A DNA stretch of 64,000 nucleotides from an uncultured Victivallales bacterium (GTDB taxonomy: Bacteria; Verrucomicrobiota; Lentisphaeria; Victivallales; UBA1829), in assembly GCA_934644965.1 (NCBI GenBank), contig CAKUDG010000015.1:1-64000 (forward strand), written 5' to 3'. The notes under the pieces are model-generated. The model saw only the letters and a program-made list of their open reading frames with translations, did no database searches and was not told where the DNA came from. The translations under genes and the position numbers were made by a program. This document shows, piece by piece, positions 35,615 through 43,862 of the stretch (position 1 is its first letter; each line of letters begins with the position of its first letter).

Positions 35615-36487
35615 TCAGATCCGGTTCCTTGTCAGAAAAGATTGGATGTGATGGGAGAGTTCCGCGGGGGCGTCTTCCGCGACGTAGCGCCCGGCGCGTT
35701 CGATCATGTGCAGTTCGGCCTCCGGGAAATACTGACACCATTTGGCAAGGTTTTTTGTCCGGTAAAGCCAGTCCTTCATCGCCCAGACAATGGAGGCGGG
35801 CCGGTCGCGGAGAAGCCAGAGGCCGGACTCGATTTCAAACATGCTCTGTGCCGATGCATCCTCCGGAACACAGGGAATGTCTTCTATGAAGCGGAGCATG
35901 GCGATTCTGCTGGCGTCGTCAGGAAAAGGATAGTCGTAGGCAGCCTGGATTTCCTTCGGGAGTTTCCGGGCGTCGAGCTGGAAAAGACGCAGGCCCATGA
36001 TGATCTTCGCGCCCAGCCAGCGGATGCGGCAGATCTGGAGCCGCCACGGGAGGGCGTAGTCCGAAAAGGCCCTGGAATTGAGCGTCATGAACGCCCGGAT
36101 GTTGGCGGGGTGTTTGACGGCGTATCCCATGCCGATCGTCGTACCCCGTCCATGCATGATCAGAGTCATGTCCCTGAGTCCGAGGGCGTCGGCGAAACGC
36201 TCGAAATTGTCGATATGGTTTTCGATGCGGTAATCGTAGTCCGCGGGCTTGTCGGAAAGTCCGAATCCCATCTGATCGACGGCGATCACCCGGTAACGGC
36301 TTGAAAACTCCCGGATGATGTCCCGGAAGAAGAAGGACCACATGGGACAGGCGTGGAAAAGGACAAGAAGATTCCCCGTTCCCTCGTCAATGTAATGAAG
36401 TTTATGCTTGCCGATCTCAAAAAACTTCGATTCAAAGGGAAACAGTTTCTTCAGATTTTCCATCTCCGCTTCGCGTCCCGTACTCAT
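35615..36487 (-). CDS. Alpha/beta hydrolase-fold protein lacking its catalytic nucleophile and histidine
   Basis: 290 residues with a haloalkane-dehalogenase-like layout: oxyanion segment HACPMW (residues 45-50, family HGNPxW), GFGLSDKP (~73-81), nucleophile elbow and a late histidine segment. The elbow reads MHGRGTT, so the usual Asp or Ser is Gly113, and the late segment reads AGRYVAEDAP, so the usual His is Arg267. Both key residues are therefore missing while the surrounding fold motifs remain. It is probably non-catalytic, or uses another chemistry. ATG 36487 has AGGATCC just upstream. It sits between a zinc-ribbon membrane protein and the MetF-MetV-like protein, so it may be an accessory of that reductase; this is inference. 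Confidence 0.75.
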   Translation of the reverse strand: MSTGREAEMENLKKLFPFESKFFEIGKHKLHYIDEGTGNLLVLFHACPMWSFFFRDIIREFSSRYRVIAVDQMGFGLSDKPADYDYRIENHIDNFERFADALGLRDMTLIMHGRGTTIGMGYAVKHPANIRAFMTLNSRAFSDYALPWRLQICRIRWLGAKIIMGLRLFQLDARKLPKEIQAAYDYPFPDDASRIAMLRFIEDIPCVPEDASAQSMFEIESGLWLLRDRPASIVWAMKDWLYRTKNLAKWCQYFPEAELHMIERAGRYVAEDAPAELSHHIQSFLTRNRI

Positions 36488-36500
36488 GGATCCTGAAGAG

Positions 36501-37229
36501 TCACTCCTTTTTTTCTTCGCGTGAATCCTTCAGCGTGACGGTCAGAGTCCCGCCTTCTGAAGACAACGCCGCCGCATTGCCCGCAACACTCTTCACCGCT
36601 TTGGAGACAACAGGTTTGAATTTGTCCGACACTAGCTTCTGGAAGAAACTCCCGAACATGGGAAGATGCCCCGCTTTCGCCTCGCGGACCGTGAAAACCG
36701 GAACCCCGTCCACAATTTCCGGCTCCCCGGTCATGGAAAACACCACATCAAGGGTTCCCGCAAGCTTGGTATTCAGAGTCAGATGAAAACCTCCGCCAGG
36801 CGCCTCCTCCACAAAAACTTTTTCGATCGAATAGGACGATTCTCCCGAAGAAGAACCTCCTGCGATGGAGGCGTTCAGAATGGCCGTGAGTTCTTCCGCA
36901 GTAAAGGAACTTTTCTGACCGCGCGCGCCGATTTCAATCATGCGTTCCAGCGTATCAAGCTTGTCCGGCCCGGACTTCTTCGCTTCCTCCGAGGGCTCGG
37001 GAATGCTTGGATAGCCTGCCGGAATGAAAATGGCTCCCAGAAGACCGAGCACGATCAGAAGAAGAACGACTCCGACTACTTTCCTGGTGACAGCCCCTTT
37101 GTCCACAGGCTTCTTCTCCTTGAACTGGTCCGGAGACATTTTGTTCAGGTCCAGCTTCACCCCGCAATTGCGGCAGAAAATAGACCCCAGCTGATTCTCA
37201 TGATTGCAGACCTGGCATTTGATAAGCAT
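36501..37229 (-). CDS. Zinc-ribbon, single-pass membrane protein of unknown function
   Basis: 242 residues. The N-terminal zinc ribbon has CQVC at 5-8 and CRNC at 19-22 (zinc_ribbon_2 type). A membrane helix follows (~50-70, VVGVVLLLIVLGLLGAIFI), then an outside domain of ~165 residues with FTAEELTAILNASI and a C-terminal beta-rich part, ending in charged REEKKE. I recognise no family for the outer domain. The start has an almost perfect ribosome-binding sequence GGAGGTGAT 6 nt ahead, within a 12-bp tandem repeat. It is the first gene of a three-gene operon with the alpha/beta hydrolase-fold and MetF-MetV-like genes. Confidence 0.7.
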   Translation of the reverse strand: MLIKCQVCNHENQLGSIFCRNCGVKLDLNKMSPDQFKEKKPVDKGAVTRKVVGVVLLLIVLGLLGAIFIPAGYPSIPEPSEEAKKSGPDKLDTLERMIEIGARGQKSSFTAEELTAILNASIAGGSSSGESSYSIEKVFVEEAPGGGFHLTLNTKLAGTLDVVFSMTGEPEIVDGVPVFTVREAKAGHLPMFGSFFQKLVSDKFKPVVSKAVKSVAGNAAALSSEGGTLTVTLKDSREEKKE

Positions 37230-37240
37230 GGTGACATCAC

Positions 37241-37276
37241 CTCCGTACTACTGTCCGCACTACTATCCGTACTGCT
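37241..37276 (-). repeat. Three 12-bp tandem repeats spanning a ribosome-binding site
   Basis: Plus-strand units 37241-37252, 37253-37264 and 37265-37276 follow NTCCGYACTRCT. The unit next to the gene contributes the GGAG of the ribosome-binding site. Confidence 0.7.
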
Positions 37277-37470
37277 TCATATTCTGTTTCCGGAACGGTC
37301 CGGCTTCCCGTCGATTCGGTTCCGCGAGGAGAACGGTCCCCGGGGGAAAGGATTGAATCTTGGACTGACTGAATACATAAGATAGCACATCCCGCTTTTG
37401 AAAACAAGCCGAATGGGAGCTGTAGCAGGAGAGTTTTCCCCCTTTTTTCATCCATTCCACGGCAGAACAT

Positions 37471-37500
37471 TTGTTTTTCGGAAAATGCGGCGTATATATA
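37471..37500 (+). promoter_or_regulatory. Possible promoter for the gluzincin-like gene
   Basis: TTGTTT, 18 nt, TATATA, followed by TATAAT-type overlaps in an AT run. It would give a leader of ~75 nt. Confidence 0.4.
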
Positions 37501-37582
37501 ATAGGGTGGGAGCAGTTCTTTTTTCCGCCTGTTCCCCTACAATGATGATGCAGACAATAAATTCATTCAAGGGAAACTATCC

Positions 37583-39343
37583 ATGCTGATCCCCGGGCGC
37601 CCCGCGTATCTGAGCGTTTTCATGCTTTTTCTGTGTTTCTTCCTCACGGTGCTTCCGTTTCTCCGCGCAGGATTCGTTTTCCGGACGGAGGAAAAGGACC
37701 GCTATTTCGCTTCTCTCAGAGCAGATGTGAAACTGGATGCGCGTGATCTGGTCATTCCCTCAGCCGGCTTGAAGTTCCGTCCTTTTGTCAACGGCTATCT
37801 TCTGCCTCCGGAAGCGCCCCGGATTCATTTCTTCACCGATCCGGAAACAGGGAAACGCCTCCCCGGATTTTTCCCGGACGATCTCTGGCGCTTCGATCAG
37901 ATCGCCGCGCAATGGGCCGGGAACGGAATGGAAATCCATATTGCAACGCCGACACTGCCCGTGCAGGACGATCCCGTGCTGATCGGCGGAGGAAAATACC
38001 AGACATGGGAAGCCTACCGGGAATGGAAAAATTCCGTTCTGAGGGAAAAACAGGAACCCTCCCCCCTGCCGAGATGGGCACGCCACATGTTCGGGATCAG
38101 CGTTTCGGAAGAAGGGGAGACGGTCAGGAGCACGCAATTTTTTGAACTGAAGCGCCACAAGGTGGAAGACCCGGAGGAAAGCGGCCGCCTGGCATTCTAT
38201 GTCTTCACCCGCCGGGACAATTCCTTCCGGGTGGTGATTCTTTTCCATACAGGGGACATCGCCGATGCGGGAAAAGGCATCCAGAGCCTTCTGAACACCC
38301 TTCAGACCTATCCTCTGGACAAAAATGCCATTCCCCGGCCGGAACCCGGCACCGGGACCGGAGCAGGACGGGATGCAGATTCACAGGCACCCCAGACTCC
38401 GACGGCGTCCTCATCAGTCCCGGCAACATCCGCCGCCGAACTCGGCCGGATTCACGCACTGCGCACCATTGAAAAACTCCCCTCCTGGTGGTCTCTTGAG
38501 GGCAGAAACATTCTGCTTCTCTCGGATTCCAAAAAACGCAGAGACATCAGCTCAGTTCGGGACGAGGCCGACAAAACTTTCGCAGTTCTCAAACAAATCT
38601 TCCGTTCCGACGAAGCTCTGGAGTTCCCACTCCTGATCCGTCTTTTCGACTCCCGCGCCGAGTATCTCCGTTACGTGGGACCGGAACGGGATGGACGCAT
38701 GATCTGGAATTCCTCCCGGAAAGAAATCGATTCCTCCCCCCTCTCCTTCTTCGATTCGGGGAAACGCACGGAACAGTTCTTCAGCGATCTGCACGGAAAC
38801 ATGACCCGTCAATACCTGGCGCTGTCCTTCCGTCTGAAAAATGCCATGCCCTGGTTCCAGGAAGGGTCCATCGGTGTTTTCACGGGACTGGACATCCGGA
38901 GCGGAGGAAAGGTTTCCGTCAATCCCCCAGCTGCCAGGATGGATTCCTGGGGGAAGCACGCCATTTCCTCAGAGTACGGGGACGTCCGCACTCTGATTTC
39001 CACAAAATACAGAAATTTCTGGGACAGAAAAGGAAAAGCTCTTTCCGCATCCAAAGCCCTGATGTATTATCTGTACTTCGGCGCTCCCGTCCAGAAAAAA
39101 GTCTCCTATGCGGAAATCCCCTACAAGTACTTCCTCGCCATGCTCCAGACCGGTAATCCGGAACTGGCGAACGAAATCGCATGGAAGGGCATCGACAAGG
39201 AACAGTTCAACAAGGACTGGCATGACTTCTGGGAAAACAAGACTGCTCTCTCCAAAGCAAAGGTCTATGACCCCCTCAGCGGTCTGGAGGAAATTTATTC
39301 TCGTCTTCCGAAACGCTTCCTTCTGCCGGAAAGAAAAAAATAA
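37583..39343 (+). CDS. Exported gluzincin-like protein with a degenerate metal site
   Basis: 586 residues. An N-terminal signal or anchor helix (~10-31) is followed by an ~220-residue beta-rich domain, a low-complexity Pro/Thr/Ser/Gly linker (~250-285) and a C-terminal domain that looks like the peptidase-MA / DUF1570 group. There the WFQEG motif is intact (E427), but where HExxH should stand, ~20 residues earlier, the sequence is HGNMTRQY (404-411), without the Glu and second His. A zinc peptidase activity is therefore unlikely. AGGGAA lies 9 nt before the ATG. It stands as a single gene, separated by ~400 bp from the next. Family assignment rests on motif spacing only. Confidence 0.55.
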   Translation: MLIPGRPAYLSVFMLFLCFFLTVLPFLRAGFVFRTEEKDRYFASLRADVKLDARDLVIPSAGLKFRPFVNGYLLPPEAPRIHFFTDPETGKRLPGFFPDDLWRFDQIAAQWAGNGMEIHIATPTLPVQDDPVLIGGGKYQTWEAYREWKNSVLREKQEPSPLPRWARHMFGISVSEEGETVRSTQFFELKRHKVEDPEESGRLAFYVFTRRDNSFRVVILFHTGDIADAGKGIQSLLNTLQTYPLDKNAIPRPEPGTGTGAGRDADSQAPQTPTASSSVPATSAAELGRIHALRTIEKLPSWWSLEGRNILLLSDSKKRRDISSVRDEADKTFAVLKQIFRSDEALEFPLLIRLFDSRAEYLRYVGPERDGRMIWNSSRKEIDSSPLSFFDSGKRTEQFFSDLHGNMTRQYLALSFRLKNAMPWFQEGSIGVFTGLDIRSGGKVSVNPPAARMDSWGKHAISSEYGDVRTLISTKYRNFWDRKGKALSASKALMYYLYFGAPVQKKVSYAEIPYKYFLAMLQTGNPELANEIAWKGIDKEQFNKDWHDFWENKTALSKAKVYDPLSGLEEIYSRLPKRFLLPERKK

Positions 39344-39738
39344 TTCCATACAGGACACGCCGCAACCAGCTTCTCATCAACAGCTTCCTTCTGACTGCCC
39401 GATCCGGACCGGAAGAGACATATTGTCAGACGGGGTGTGCAGGGGAATCTTTCCCCATCCCGCTTTTCTCCCCGCTTCCCGCCTCTGACATGATCTTTCA
39501 TCCTTCCCTTGTATCATGGAGATTTGTCATATCATATTGCCTTTTACCTGATTCATCTTCCTGTCGGGGAAGTCCAGACTGACTCCAGGCTGGAAAAAAA
39601 CACTTCGGGAAAAGAAAAAATCTTTGCATTCGCGCATTCCTGCATTAGATTTCAAAGCGTCAGGATCAAAAAGAAGGGAAAAGGGCCTGAACGACACCCC
39701 CCCAGCAGAAAAAAACAATTCGGAATATCGAGTATCAA
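39344..39738. other. Intergenic region with one promoter candidate
   Basis: 395 bp. The promoter candidate lies at 39624-39651; 39344-39620 shows no gene, terminator or repeat that I can support. Confidence 0.5.
39624..39651 (+). promoter_or_regulatory. Possible promoter of the membrane protein-ade-hpt operon
   Basis: TTGCAT, 16 nt, TAGATT, about 90 bp before the first gene of the operon. Confidence 0.4.
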
Positions 39739-41223
39739 ATGAGGAATCTGGACCTGCTTTATTTTCTGTTTCTCTGCCTGCTTTCCGGGATTCTGTTTCT
39801 CCTTCCCCGGACACGCCATGCGGATTCCCCCCGCGTGCTGGCCTGGAAAATCGCCCCTCTCGGCTGCGCCGGAAGCATGCTGATTTTTCTTCTGCTGCTG
39901 CAGGGGACATACTGGATTCTGGAAAGCCGGGATTGGAAAATCGAATGGATCCTTCTCCTGATTCCCATTGCCTTTTTTATTGTTTCCCTGGCAAAACAGA
40001 TCATGAAAAAGGCGGCGGAAAAGCTGTTGTATCCGGCGGGGCATCCTTCCGGACCATTTGAAACAGGGAAAGATTCCGAGGCTCAGGAATGCCCCCCGGA
40101 ATCCTCCGGTTCACCCGTGCTTCCGTCCCCGGGGGAAAACGTTCCGGAGAGGAATGGCTCCAGAGCCGCGCATCCAGCCCTATCACAGGAAACACTTGCA
40201 TCGGAATCCGAAGCAGTCCCCTCGGAATCAGAAAAGGAGGCGGTGACCGCAGCGGGATCAGAAGCAGGAAACAGCGATATGGAAAACGGATCAGAGACGG
40301 AATCCGGATCCGAAAATGAAAATAAGAATGAAAATAAAAATGAAATCCTCAGCGGAGAAGTCCCTCTTCCTCCCTGCGAACCCGGACTCAGAGAGCTTCA
40401 GCGCCGGATTTCCCGCTGCTATACCCTGCTGACGCTGCTGTATCTGTGCCTGGCGGGAATCCTCATCGGAGAGATTCTTCCTGCAGTCTGCGGAAGCGAT
40501 TCCTTCCTCTGGGAAGAAACGGAAATCAGCGGTGCGGATTTTCCCGGCCATACGCAGATTCTGTTCCGTCAGAAACAGACCTGTCCCTTCCTTGCCGAGA
40601 AACTGTATCAGCTGAAAGTCCGCAGGAAAGCCGGCTGGAATGAGACGGGGAAGCAGGGAAAACAGGGGAAGCAGGGGAATCCGCCTGCAGTGAATCCGGA
40701 GAAAGCGGAAGGGGAGGAAATACTTCTTCCGCTCCATGCAAGCGAGCGGGGTCGGACTGTGGTCAACGTCTATTATTATCCCGGGGACGGGAAAAATCTT
40801 TCCCCTCTCCTGATCTTTCATGAAAGGAGCGGTAACAGCGTCTACCATCTGAAGGAGGGGAAAAGCTTCCGTATGCTTTCCAAGCGTGACGAAAAGGAAC
40901 ATCCCGACCTCCCCTTTCGGGATCTGTTTCTTCCGGGCAAACGCCTTTACCTTGCCGAAAATCAGGATCAGGAGATCATCGTGAACCCGAAACAGCCCTC
41001 CGGTGCTCCGGGCTCCGCCTCCTCCGGCGGCAGTGTCCGGGGGACGGCGCCGAAGCCACCTGCGCCAAGAGTTCTTGACATTACTTCCTGGAAAATCCAG
41101 GACAAACTGAAATATCTGGGCTGGATCGACGGGGCAAAATTTCTCCCTGTTGCGGAACATCCCCTCGAAATACCCCTTCTGGAACGGGTGGAATTTCTCA
41201 GCAAACGGATCAAAAAAAAATGA
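39739..41223 (+). CDS. Membrane protein of unknown function with low-complexity loops
   Basis: 494 residues. Three hydrophobic helices near the start (~4-22, 39-60, 67-86), an acidic Ser/Glu/Asn-rich loop (~100-215) ending in a NENKNENKNE repeat, a fourth helix (~230-250), then a mostly soluble C-terminal half with a GKQGKQGKQGN repeat near 315 and a Gly/Ser/Pro-rich linker near 425. I recognise no family. Base composition in the loops is purine-rich, unlike the flanking domains. Its stop overlaps the start of adenine deaminase by 4 bp (ATGA), so the two are translationally coupled, but nothing in the sequence ties it to purine metabolism. The start has no clear ribosome site. Confidence 0.6.
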   Translation: MRNLDLLYFLFLCLLSGILFLLPRTRHADSPRVLAWKIAPLGCAGSMLIFLLLLQGTYWILESRDWKIEWILLLIPIAFFIVSLAKQIMKKAAEKLLYPAGHPSGPFETGKDSEAQECPPESSGSPVLPSPGENVPERNGSRAAHPALSQETLASESEAVPSESEKEAVTAAGSEAGNSDMENGSETESGSENENKNENKNEILSGEVPLPPCEPGLRELQRRISRCYTLLTLLYLCLAGILIGEILPAVCGSDSFLWEETEISGADFPGHTQILFRQKQTCPFLAEKLYQLKVRRKAGWNETGKQGKQGKQGNPPAVNPEKAEGEEILLPLHASERGRTVVNVYYYPGDGKNLSPLLIFHERSGNSVYHLKEGKSFRMLSKRDEKEHPDLPFRDLFLPGKRLYLAENQDQEIIVNPKQPSGAPGSASSGGSVRGTAPKPPAPRVLDITSWKIQDKLKYLGWIDGAKFLPVAEHPLEIPLLERVEFLSKRIKKK

Positions 41224-42947
41224 ACCCTGAGGAAATCATATCCAGACGGATCCGTCAGGCGCGCGGAGAAGAGGAAGCGGATCTGGTCATCAAAAAAGCT
41301 GCGGTGTTCTATCTTTCCAGCGGAGAACTGCGGAGGGGGGACATCGCCGTCTGCGGAGACACCATTGTCGGAGTGGACGATTCCTATCACGGGAAAATCG
41401 AATTCGACGCTTCGGGCCTGACCGCCGTCCCCGGCTTCATCGATTCCCATGTCCATATTGAATCCACCTGTCTGACCCCCTGGGAATATGAACGTGCGGT
41501 TCTTCCCCACGGTGTGACCTCCGCGGTCTGCGATCCTCACGAACTGGCCAATGTGGCGGGAGCGGAAGCACTGAAATACTTTTCCGACTGTGCCTCGGGC
41601 ATGATCATGGATCTGCGCATACGGTTCAGTTCCTGCGTTCCGGCAAGTCCGTGGGAAAGTCCGGGAGCGCGTCTTTCTGCGGAGTCGCTCCGGAGCGCAG
41701 CGGGGCTGCCTCATCTGGAAGGGCTGGCGGAAGTCATGGATTTTCCGGGGGTGCTGGCATGTAAGGAGGACCTGCTGGACAAGCTCTCCGCCTTTTCCGG
41801 ATCCATCATAGACGGCCACTGCCCGATGCTTTCCGGCAAAGATCTGAACGCGTATCTTTCCTCCGGCATCAGCACCTGCCATGAAACCGATTCCCTCGAC
41901 GAAGCCTTTGAAAAACTCCGCAAAGGCATGGGCATTCTGATCCGGGAAGGCAGCGCAGGACGGAATCTCGACACGCTCGCCCCGCTGATCACCATCGAAA
42001 ACTCCCCCTTTCTCGCGTTCTGCACTGATGACCGGAGCCTTCAGGACATCCTGGAAAAAGGACATATCGACTACATGATCCGCCGAGCCATCGCCCTGGG
42101 CGCGGATCCGCTGGCAGTCTACCGGGCGGCCTCCTTCTCCGCGGGGCGTCTCTGCGGACTCAGCGGAAGGGGTCTGATCGCACCGGGATACAAGGCGGAT
42201 ATCGTGCTGCTGAGTTATCTGGATAAATGCGACGTCCGGCACGTGTTCAAAAACGGGCGGCCGGTGGAAGAATCCCTCTTCTCCGGACGGACTGCCGAAC
42301 CGGATGCGTCACATTTCCATCACAGTGTCCATTCGCGGCTCTTCTCCCCGGCAGACTTCCGGATCCTTTCAAAGACTGCACGCACCCATGTCATCGGACT
42401 CCTTCCCGGATCCCTGATCACGGAACATCTGCAAATGGATCTGCCGCGCTCCGGGTCCGGGGAGAAAACGGCCGATCCGGATCAGGATCTTGCAAAGGCG
42501 GCCGTTGTGGAAAGGCACGGGGGGAGAAATCATCATGCTCTGGGATTCGTCAGGGGGACGGGACTGAAAAGTGGCGCCGTCGCCTCCAGCATCGGGCATG
42601 ACTCGCATAATCTCTGCGTCTGCGGAGTTGACGATGAAGACATGGCGCTCGCTCTCAACTGCGTCATTGAAATGCAGGGCGGATTCGCCGTGGCTGCACA
42701 TGGCAGGATTCTCTCTTCGCTTCCCCTGCCCGTCGGCGGGCTGATGACCGGACTGCCCTTCATGCGCCTCGCAGAAGAACTCCGCCGCATCCGCCAGGCG
42801 CTCCGCTCCCTGCGGGCGGCCGATGATGCGCCCGATCTCTTTCAGCAGCTCTCTTTCCTGCCGCTGACGGTCATCCCGCATTTGAAGCTGAGCGATCAGG
42901 GTCTGGTCGATGTCGATCAATGGAAATTGCTCTATGAGGAGTCTTAA
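41220..42947 (+). CDS. ade: Adenine deaminase
   Basis: 575 residues, the normal length of bacterial Ade, an amidohydrolase converting adenine to hypoxanthine and ammonia with a binuclear metal site. Motifs: GFIDSHVHIES (HxH ligands), CDPHELANV, IDGHCPMLSG, and FCTDDRS carrying the later Asp; the C-terminal domain has GFVRGTGLKSGAVASS and HDSHNLCVCG, both typical of Ade. Start overlaps the upstream stop. The following gene, 5 nt away, encodes hypoxanthine phosphoribosyltransferase, so the two together turn adenine into IMP. It is cytoplasmic; no regulator is visible. Confidence 0.95.
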   Translation: MNPEEIISRRIRQARGEEEADLVIKKAAVFYLSSGELRRGDIAVCGDTIVGVDDSYHGKIEFDASGLTAVPGFIDSHVHIESTCLTPWEYERAVLPHGVTSAVCDPHELANVAGAEALKYFSDCASGMIMDLRIRFSSCVPASPWESPGARLSAESLRSAAGLPHLEGLAEVMDFPGVLACKEDLLDKLSAFSGSIIDGHCPMLSGKDLNAYLSSGISTCHETDSLDEAFEKLRKGMGILIREGSAGRNLDTLAPLITIENSPFLAFCTDDRSLQDILEKGHIDYMIRRAIALGADPLAVYRAASFSAGRLCGLSGRGLIAPGYKADIVLLSYLDKCDVRHVFKNGRPVEESLFSGRTAEPDASHFHHSVHSRLFSPADFRILSKTARTHVIGLLPGSLITEHLQMDLPRSGSGEKTADPDQDLAKAAVVERHGGRNHHALGFVRGTGLKSGAVASSIGHDSHNLCVCGVDDEDMALALNCVIEMQGGFAVAAHGRILSSLPLPVGGLMTGLPFMRLAEELRRIRQALRSLRAADDAPDLFQQLSFLPLTVIPHLKLSDQGLVDVDQWKLLYEES

Positions 42948-42952
42948 GCTTC

Positions 42953-43522
42953 ATGGAAACCCTTTTCAATGCCGAACAAATCCGCAGCAGAACCGCTGAA
43001 CTCGCGGAAGAAATCACGGAATTCTACCGGGGGAAGAAACTGACCGCCGTCGTTCTGCTCAATGGAGGCCTTTTTTTCGCGGCCGATCTTCTAAGAGGCA
43101 TCCGGCTGCCTCTTCAGCTGGACACTCTGGCGGTCTCCTCTTATGAAAATGATCAGAGTTCCGGAAAACTGTCCATCCGCTCCCCGCTGAAACTCAACCC
43201 GGCGGGAAGGCACGTCCTTCTGATCGACGACATTCTCGATACAGGCCTGACTCTGGAAAAAACCATTCAACTCCTCAAACAGACCGGCGCCGCATCCGTC
43301 AGGGTCTGCGTCCTCCTGGACAAAATCCTCCCCGAAGGAAAAGAAAAACTCGCTTCCTGCGACTGGTTCGGATTCCGGATTCCGAACCACTATGTCGTCG
43401 GTTTCGGTCTGGACTCCGCCGAGCGCTTCCGCAATCTTCCCCACATCGCCAGAATCTCCCCCGGAGACCGGAACGAAACTGAGGAAAAGCTCAGCAGCAG
43501 CCCCCTGCGCAGGAATGATTGA
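42953..43522 (+). CDS. hpt: Hypoxanthine(-guanine) phosphoribosyltransferase
   Basis: 189 residues, a usual length for bacterial HPRT. It transfers phosphoribose from PRPP to hypoxanthine or guanine. The PRPP-binding motif is VLLIDDILDTGLTLE (~87-101), the dipeptide loop region LLNGGLFFAADL matches the family's KGG-type segment with Asn in place of Lys, and the base-binding C-terminal motif is NHYVVGFGLD. The ~12-residue tail after the core is Ser/Glu-rich. It directly follows adenine deaminase and would use its product, giving a compact adenine salvage unit. Confidence 0.9.
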   Translation: METLFNAEQIRSRTAELAEEITEFYRGKKLTAVVLLNGGLFFAADLLRGIRLPLQLDTLAVSSYENDQSSGKLSIRSPLKLNPAGRHVLLIDDILDTGLTLEKTIQLLKQTGAASVRVCVLLDKILPEGKEKLASCDWFGFRIPNHYVVGFGLDSAERFRNLPHIARISPGDRNETEEKLSSSPLRRND

Positions 43523-43862
43523 TCCCTGACATCTATCCGCCTCTCAAAAAAAGAAAAGAAGGAAACGTTTTTCTCCTTTCTTTTTTCCTTTCATTTCTCT
43601 TCTCCTGCCCACTTTCTTCTTCCGTCTTCACTTCTCCTTTTTTCCCCCTCCCTCTTCCCCGGCTCCGGCGGAAAGGCCGGAAAGACTACTGGAAGGAAAA
43701 GCCTGTGCGCGGGAGAGAGAAAAAGCTGGAGAGGAGGAAATAACGAGAAAGAGAGGGTTGCGGACAAAAGAGAACCATTCCTTTCTGGAAGAGAGAATAT
43801 GGAAGAGAGGAAATGAAAGAGAGGAAAATTCCTTTTTCTCTTTCATTTCTGTGCGTCAGAAG
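43523..43862. other. Intergenic region of strong purine/pyrimidine strand bias
   Basis: 340 bp between convergent genes. 43560-43670 is pyrimidine-rich on the plus strand and 43680-43830 purine-rich, so the two halves can fold back imperfectly. It includes the hairpin at 43810-43849. No gene is supported. Confidence 0.55.
43810..43849. terminator. Hairpin at the convergent gene junction, possible terminator
   Basis: A perfect 12-bp outer stem (GAAATGAAAGAG / CTCTTTCATTTC) plus an inner AGGAA/TTCCT pairing. It ends 13 bp past the stop of the minus-strand gene, but no clean T-tract follows on either strand. Confidence 0.4.

Noticed and set aside
37583..39343. Active zinc metallopeptidase
   Set aside because: The HExxH motif is absent, so only a degenerate gluzincin-like fold is proposed.
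43519..43743. Small plus-strand gene after hpt
   Set aside because: The translation is low-complexity Phe/Ser/Leu and Lys/Arg reflecting the purine/pyrimidine bias, with no ribosome site.
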